Position numbers and translations under genes: made by a program. This document shows positions 61,075 through 64,000 of a stretch of DNA of 64,000 nucleotides, in pieces. Under the pieces are notes generated by a model. That model did not search any database and was not told where the DNA came from. It saw only the letters and a list, made by a program, of their open reading frames with translations. The first letter of the stretch is position 1. Each line of letters begins with the position of its first letter. Source of the stretch: Pseudomonas bharatica CSV86 (lineage in GTDB: Bacteria; Pseudomonadota; Gammaproteobacteria; Pseudomonadales; Pseudomonadaceae); contig NZ_AMWJ02000007.1 in the NCBI RefSeq assembly GCF_000319305.2, forward strand, positions 199,001 through 263,000. Direction: 5' to 3'.

Positions 61075-62985
61075 TCAGGCCCCCTTGGACAGCCCATGCT
61101 TGCGCAGTTTCCGATACAGGGTGTTTCTACTTATGCCGAGCTGCGCCGCAACCTGGGTCATGTGCCAGCGTTTTTCCTCGAGCACCGCCAGCAAGGCCTG
61201 GCGCTCGGCATCGTGCAGAGGGTGCGCCGGGTTATCCACAGGCGCGACCGGCGCGACCGCGGCCAAGGGCGCAGTGCGCACCAGTGCTGGCAGGTCGTGC
61301 ACACCGATCCGGCCGTCCTCGCACAGCGCCACCAGCGTGCGCAGGACGTTACGCAATTGCCGCACGTTGCCCGGCCAGGCGAAGTCCAGCAGCAGCCGGC
61401 GGGCCGCCGGATCAAGCTGCACCGGCTGGCGCCCCGCCTCCCGGGCGAGGATGAAGTCCAGCAGCTGCGCCTTGTCAGAGCGCTCGCGCAATGCCGGCAA
61501 TGCCACCTCCAGCCCGTTGAGCCGGTAGTAGAGGTCTTCACGGAAGCTGCCATCGGCGACCCGGTCAAGCAGATTGCGGTGGGTGGCACTGATGATGCGC
61601 ACATCCACATCCTGCGGCTCGCCGCCGATCGGCACCACCTGACGTTCTTCCAGGACACGCAGCAGCCGGGTCTGCAGGCCCAGCGGCATGTCGCCGATCT
61701 CGTCCAGCAGCAAGGTGCCACCATCGGCCTGCTGCAACTTGCCGCGCATGCCTTCCTTGCGCGCGCCGGTGAAGCTGCCGCCGCGATAGCCGAACAGTTC
61801 GCTTTCGATCAGGCTTTCCGGGATAGACGCGCAGTTGAGTGCGATGAACGGCTTGCCCGCGCGCTGGCTGGCCTGGTGCACGGCCTTGGCGAAGGCCTCC
61901 TTGCCCGAACCGGTCTCGCCATTGAGCAGCAGCGGCACATCCCGTTCGAAGACCCGCACTGCACGACGGAAATCGTTTTGCAGCGCCGGATCGAGCAAAC
62001 AGATCTCATCCGGCTTCGCTGCAGCGACGCTCGGAGCAGACAGCGGCCGCACCTGCTGCCCGCGCACGCTGGCGAACAAGCGACGTCCATCGCGGGTCCG
62101 TAGCGGCCAACTGGTGCTGGCCAGGGCAGTGGCGCGCCCCAGCAGATCGTCCAGCCGACAATCGAAGAACAGCTCCACCGGTTGCCCGAGCAACCCGCCT
62201 CGCAGGTTGCCCAGCAGGTTCAGGGCACTCTGGTTCACCGCACGGATCCGCCCTTCGCCATCGAAAGCCAGCAGCCCCTCACTGAACAGCCCGACCGACT
62301 CGGCCTGCAGATGGAAGCGCAGCAACCAGTGATTGTCGAAACAACGCAGGAAATAGCAGCTCTCGATCATCTTCGCCGAGAGATTGACCAGCGCCATGGT
62401 GTGGAACTGGCTCTGGCGCGAGGCATCGGCCCGCGCCGAAGACACATCGAGCACCGCCAGCAGTTCGCCGTGAGGATCGAACACCGGGCTCGCCGAGCAG
62501 GTCAGCCCGGTGTGACGGCCGCGAAAGTGTTCATCCTGATGGATGGTCAGGGCCTGGCGCTCGACCAGGCAGGTGCCGATGCCATTGGTGCCCTCCCGCG
62601 CTTCGCTCCAGTCGGCGCCCAGCCACAGGCCGGCGCGTTCGAAGATGCGCCGTTCGCTGGGTGCGGTCACGCAATTGAGGATGACCCCGCGCGCGTCGGT
62701 CAGCAGTACCGCATGGCCGGCCCCGGAAAGTTGCTGGTGCAGGCTGTTCATTTCGCCGTCGGCGATCTGCAGCACCTGGCGCAGGCGTTCGCGGCTTTCC
62801 AGCACACGCTCATGCTCGAGCACCGTCGGCGCCACGGCCAGGGCCGGGTCGAGGTGGTAGTCCTCCAGGCAGCGCAGCCAGGAGCGGGCGATCGACGGGT
62901 CGCTGCCAGGGCCCTGCAAGCCACCCTTGCCCTGCGTCACCGTCAGCACTTGCCGGGCATGCCGGCTCAGATGATTACCCTGCAC
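61075..62985 (-). CDS. eatR: Sigma54-dependent activator of the AcoR/EatR type
   Basis: 636 aa. A GAF-type sensor region (about 75-220, GTNGIGTCLVERQALTIHQDEHFRG) and a PAS domain (about 235-300) precede the AAA+ domain. That domain has NGETGSGKEAFAKAVHQAS, the sigma54 loop GSFTGA (Ser where Ala is usual), GGTLLLDEIGDMPLGLQTRL and a C-terminal Fis helix-turn-helix (MTQVAAQLGISRNTLYRKL). It is divergent from exaC. The paired sigma54 promoter and palindrome support activation of exaC. The inducer could be ethanolamine or an alcohol. Confidence 0.88.
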   Translation of the reverse strand: MQGNHLSRHARQVLTVTQGKGGLQGPGSDPSIARSWLRCLEDYHLDPALAVAPTVLEHERVLESRERLRQVLQIADGEMNSLHQQLSGAGHAVLLTDARGVILNCVTAPSERRIFERAGLWLGADWSEAREGTNGIGTCLVERQALTIHQDEHFRGRHTGLTCSASPVFDPHGELLAVLDVSSARADASRQSQFHTMALVNLSAKMIESCYFLRCFDNHWLLRFHLQAESVGLFSEGLLAFDGEGRIRAVNQSALNLLGNLRGGLLGQPVELFFDCRLDDLLGRATALASTSWPLRTRDGRRLFASVRGQQVRPLSAPSVAAAKPDEICLLDPALQNDFRRAVRVFERDVPLLLNGETGSGKEAFAKAVHQASQRAGKPFIALNCASIPESLIESELFGYRGGSFTGARKEGMRGKLQQADGGTLLLDEIGDMPLGLQTRLLRVLEERQVVPIGGEPQDVDVRIISATHRNLLDRVADGSFREDLYYRLNGLEVALPALRERSDKAQLLDFILAREAGRQPVQLDPAARRLLLDFAWPGNVRQLRNVLRTLVALCEDGRIGVHDLPALVRTAPLAAVAPVAPVDNPAHPLHDAERQALLAVLEEKRWHMTQVAAQLGISRNTLYRKLRKHGLSKGA

Positions 62986-63073
62986 TTTTTATTGTTCTCC
63001 GCGGGTGAGAGAAAGCCAGCATCCTCCAGGCGCTGGCGCATTGCAATGGCGGCTTGACCGCCGGGTCACGGGC

Positions 63074-63091
63074 TGTACCGCCAGCGGTACA
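63074..63091. promoter_or_regulatory. Palindromic activator site upstream of exaC
   Basis: TGTACCGCCAGCGGTACA has 8-bp perfect arms and lies about 100 bp before the -24/-12 promoter. That is the distance expected for an upstream activating sequence bound by the divergent AcoR/EatR protein. Confidence 0.6.
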
Positions 63092-63185
63092 AAGTGTCAC
63101 CCAGGCTGTGCCGCATCCCTCACAAAACGCCGCGCGGATCCCCGGAAAACTGCGCCAGATCATCCATCCAGCGCCCTCTGCGGGC

Positions 63186-63202
63186 ACTGGCCCGACCTTT
63201 GC
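63186..63202 (+). promoter_or_regulatory. Sigma54 (-24/-12) promoter of exaC
   Basis: CTGGCCCGACCTTTGCT fits the sigma54 consensus, with GG and GC 12 bp apart. It lies 51 bp before the exaC ATG, on the strand facing exaC. Confidence 0.8.
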
Positions 63203-63252
63203 TCTACGCTCCATATCCTCCCCAACAAAACACATAAGCCAGGAGAGACACC

Positions 63253-64000
63253 ATGCGTTACGCACATCCGGGTACCGAAGGCGCAAAGGTTTCGTTCAAG
63301 AGCCGCTACGGTAACTACATCAATGGCGAGTTCGTGGCTCCGGTCAAAGGCGAATACTTCACCAACACGTCGCCGGTGAACGGCCAGCCAATCGCCGAAT
63401 TCCCCGCTCCACTGCCGAAGACATCGACAAGGCCCTGGACGCCGCCCATGCCGCAGCCGACGCCTGGGGCCGCACCTCCGTACAGGACCGCTCCAACGTT
63501 TTGCTGAAGATCGCCGACCGCATCGAGCAGAACCTCGAAGTCCTGGCCATCACCGAGACCTGGGACAACGGCAAGGCCATCCGCGAAACCCTGAACGCCG
63601 ATATCCCGCTGGCGGTGGACCACTTCCGCTACTTCGCCGGCTGCATCCGTGCCCAGGAAGGCGGCGCCGCCGAGATCAACGAAGGCACCGTGGCCTACCA
63701 CATCCACGAACCGCTGGGCGTGGTCGGGCAGATCATCCCGTGGAACTTCCCGATCCTCATGGCCGCGTGGAAACTCGCCCCGGCCCTGGCCGCCGGCAAC
63801 TGCGTGGTGCTCAAGCCTGCCGAGCAGACGCCGCTGGGCATCACCGTGCTGGTCGAACTGATCGGCGACCTGCTGCCGCCGGGCGTGCTCAACATCGTGC
63901 AAGGCTACGGTCGCGAAGCCGGCGAAGCCCTGGCCACCAGCAAGCGCATCGCCAAGATCGCTTTCACCGGCTCGACGCCGGTGGGTTCGCACATCATGAA
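63253..64000 (+). pseudogene. exaC: NAD-dependent aldehyde dehydrogenase ExaC, N-terminal part, frameshifted
   Basis: The gene runs off the right edge; about 249 of some 500 codons are seen. The start has CCAGGAGAG. The first frame gives MRYAHPGTEGAKVSFKSRYG to AEFP and then breaks. One C added at 63402-63405 gives RSTAEDIDKALDAAHAAADAW and on through EPLGVVGQIIPWNFPILMAA and AFTGSTPVG. The catalytic Glu and Cys lie beyond the window. ExaC oxidises acetaldehyde and related aldehydes from ethanol or ethanolamine breakdown. The break is probably a sequence error. Confidence 0.88.

Overview
The window is a G+C-rich chromosomal segment of a Pseudomonas of the fluorescens/putida type. The evidence is gene content, extragenic REP palindromes of the fluorescent-pseudomonad kind, and gene order. 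As I recall it, the order from hrpB to exaC follows P. aeruginosa PAO1 from about PA3961 to PA4022. No tRNA, rRNA, CRISPR array or replication origin was seen.

Region 1 (1-10934) is an accessory C1/methylamine module. It holds the 5' end of a type III glutamine synthetase resembling gamma-glutamylmethylamide synthetase (minus strand), an XRE-cupin regulator, and the operon purU-folD-mgdABCD, whose last four genes look like sarcosine oxidase subunits. An IclR regulator and an APC permease follow. The best reading is the N-methylglutamate route. MgdABCD oxidises N-methylglutamate and passes the methyl carbon to tetrahydrofolate, FolD oxidises it to formyl-THF, and PurU releases formate. Repeated GGAAA/TTTCC motifs upstream of glnT, the XRE gene and purU look like shared operators.

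Region 2 (10938-30974) is mostly core: hrpB, a YceK lipoprotein, a cation efflux protein, Lrp, DUF2788, an RluE-like pseudouridine synthase, amn, an AidB-like dehydrogenase, a LadS-like kinase without receiver domain, thiD-thiE-hemL, a Sel1 protein, DUF1820 and phoH-ybeY-ybeX-lnt. miaB, expected before phoH, is absent.

Region 3 (30999-32319) is an IS110-family insertion sequence that split one arm of a REP pair. Upstream of its transposase is a region that folds like a bridge RNA. Two guide segments read the interrupted REP site around a CT core, and joining the element ends would create a sigma70-like promoter for that RNA. This is the most interesting system in the window.

Region 4 (32410-51230) is core again: ElyC/YdcF, leuS-lptE-holA, arfA with its in-gene hairpin, a lytic transglycosylase, lipA-lipB-ybeD, and the cell-wall cluster dacC-rlpA-mltB-rodA-pbpA-rlmH-rsfS-nadD-proA.

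Region 5 (51231-64000) starts with a tandem REP array, then mpg, a DedA-PAP2 protein, a Lon-N-domain protein, lrgA-lrgB, MaoC, a MORN/C13-peptidase lipoprotein, an NAD(P)-binding protein, YceK, ubiX, mpl, a sigma54 activator and the start of exaC with a clear -24/-12 promoter.

Quality caution: seven genes (IclR, cation efflux, DUF1820, rodA, DedA-PAP2, YceK, exaC) are each broken by what looks like one missing base in a G or C run. This pattern points to sequencing or assembly error more than to gene decay.
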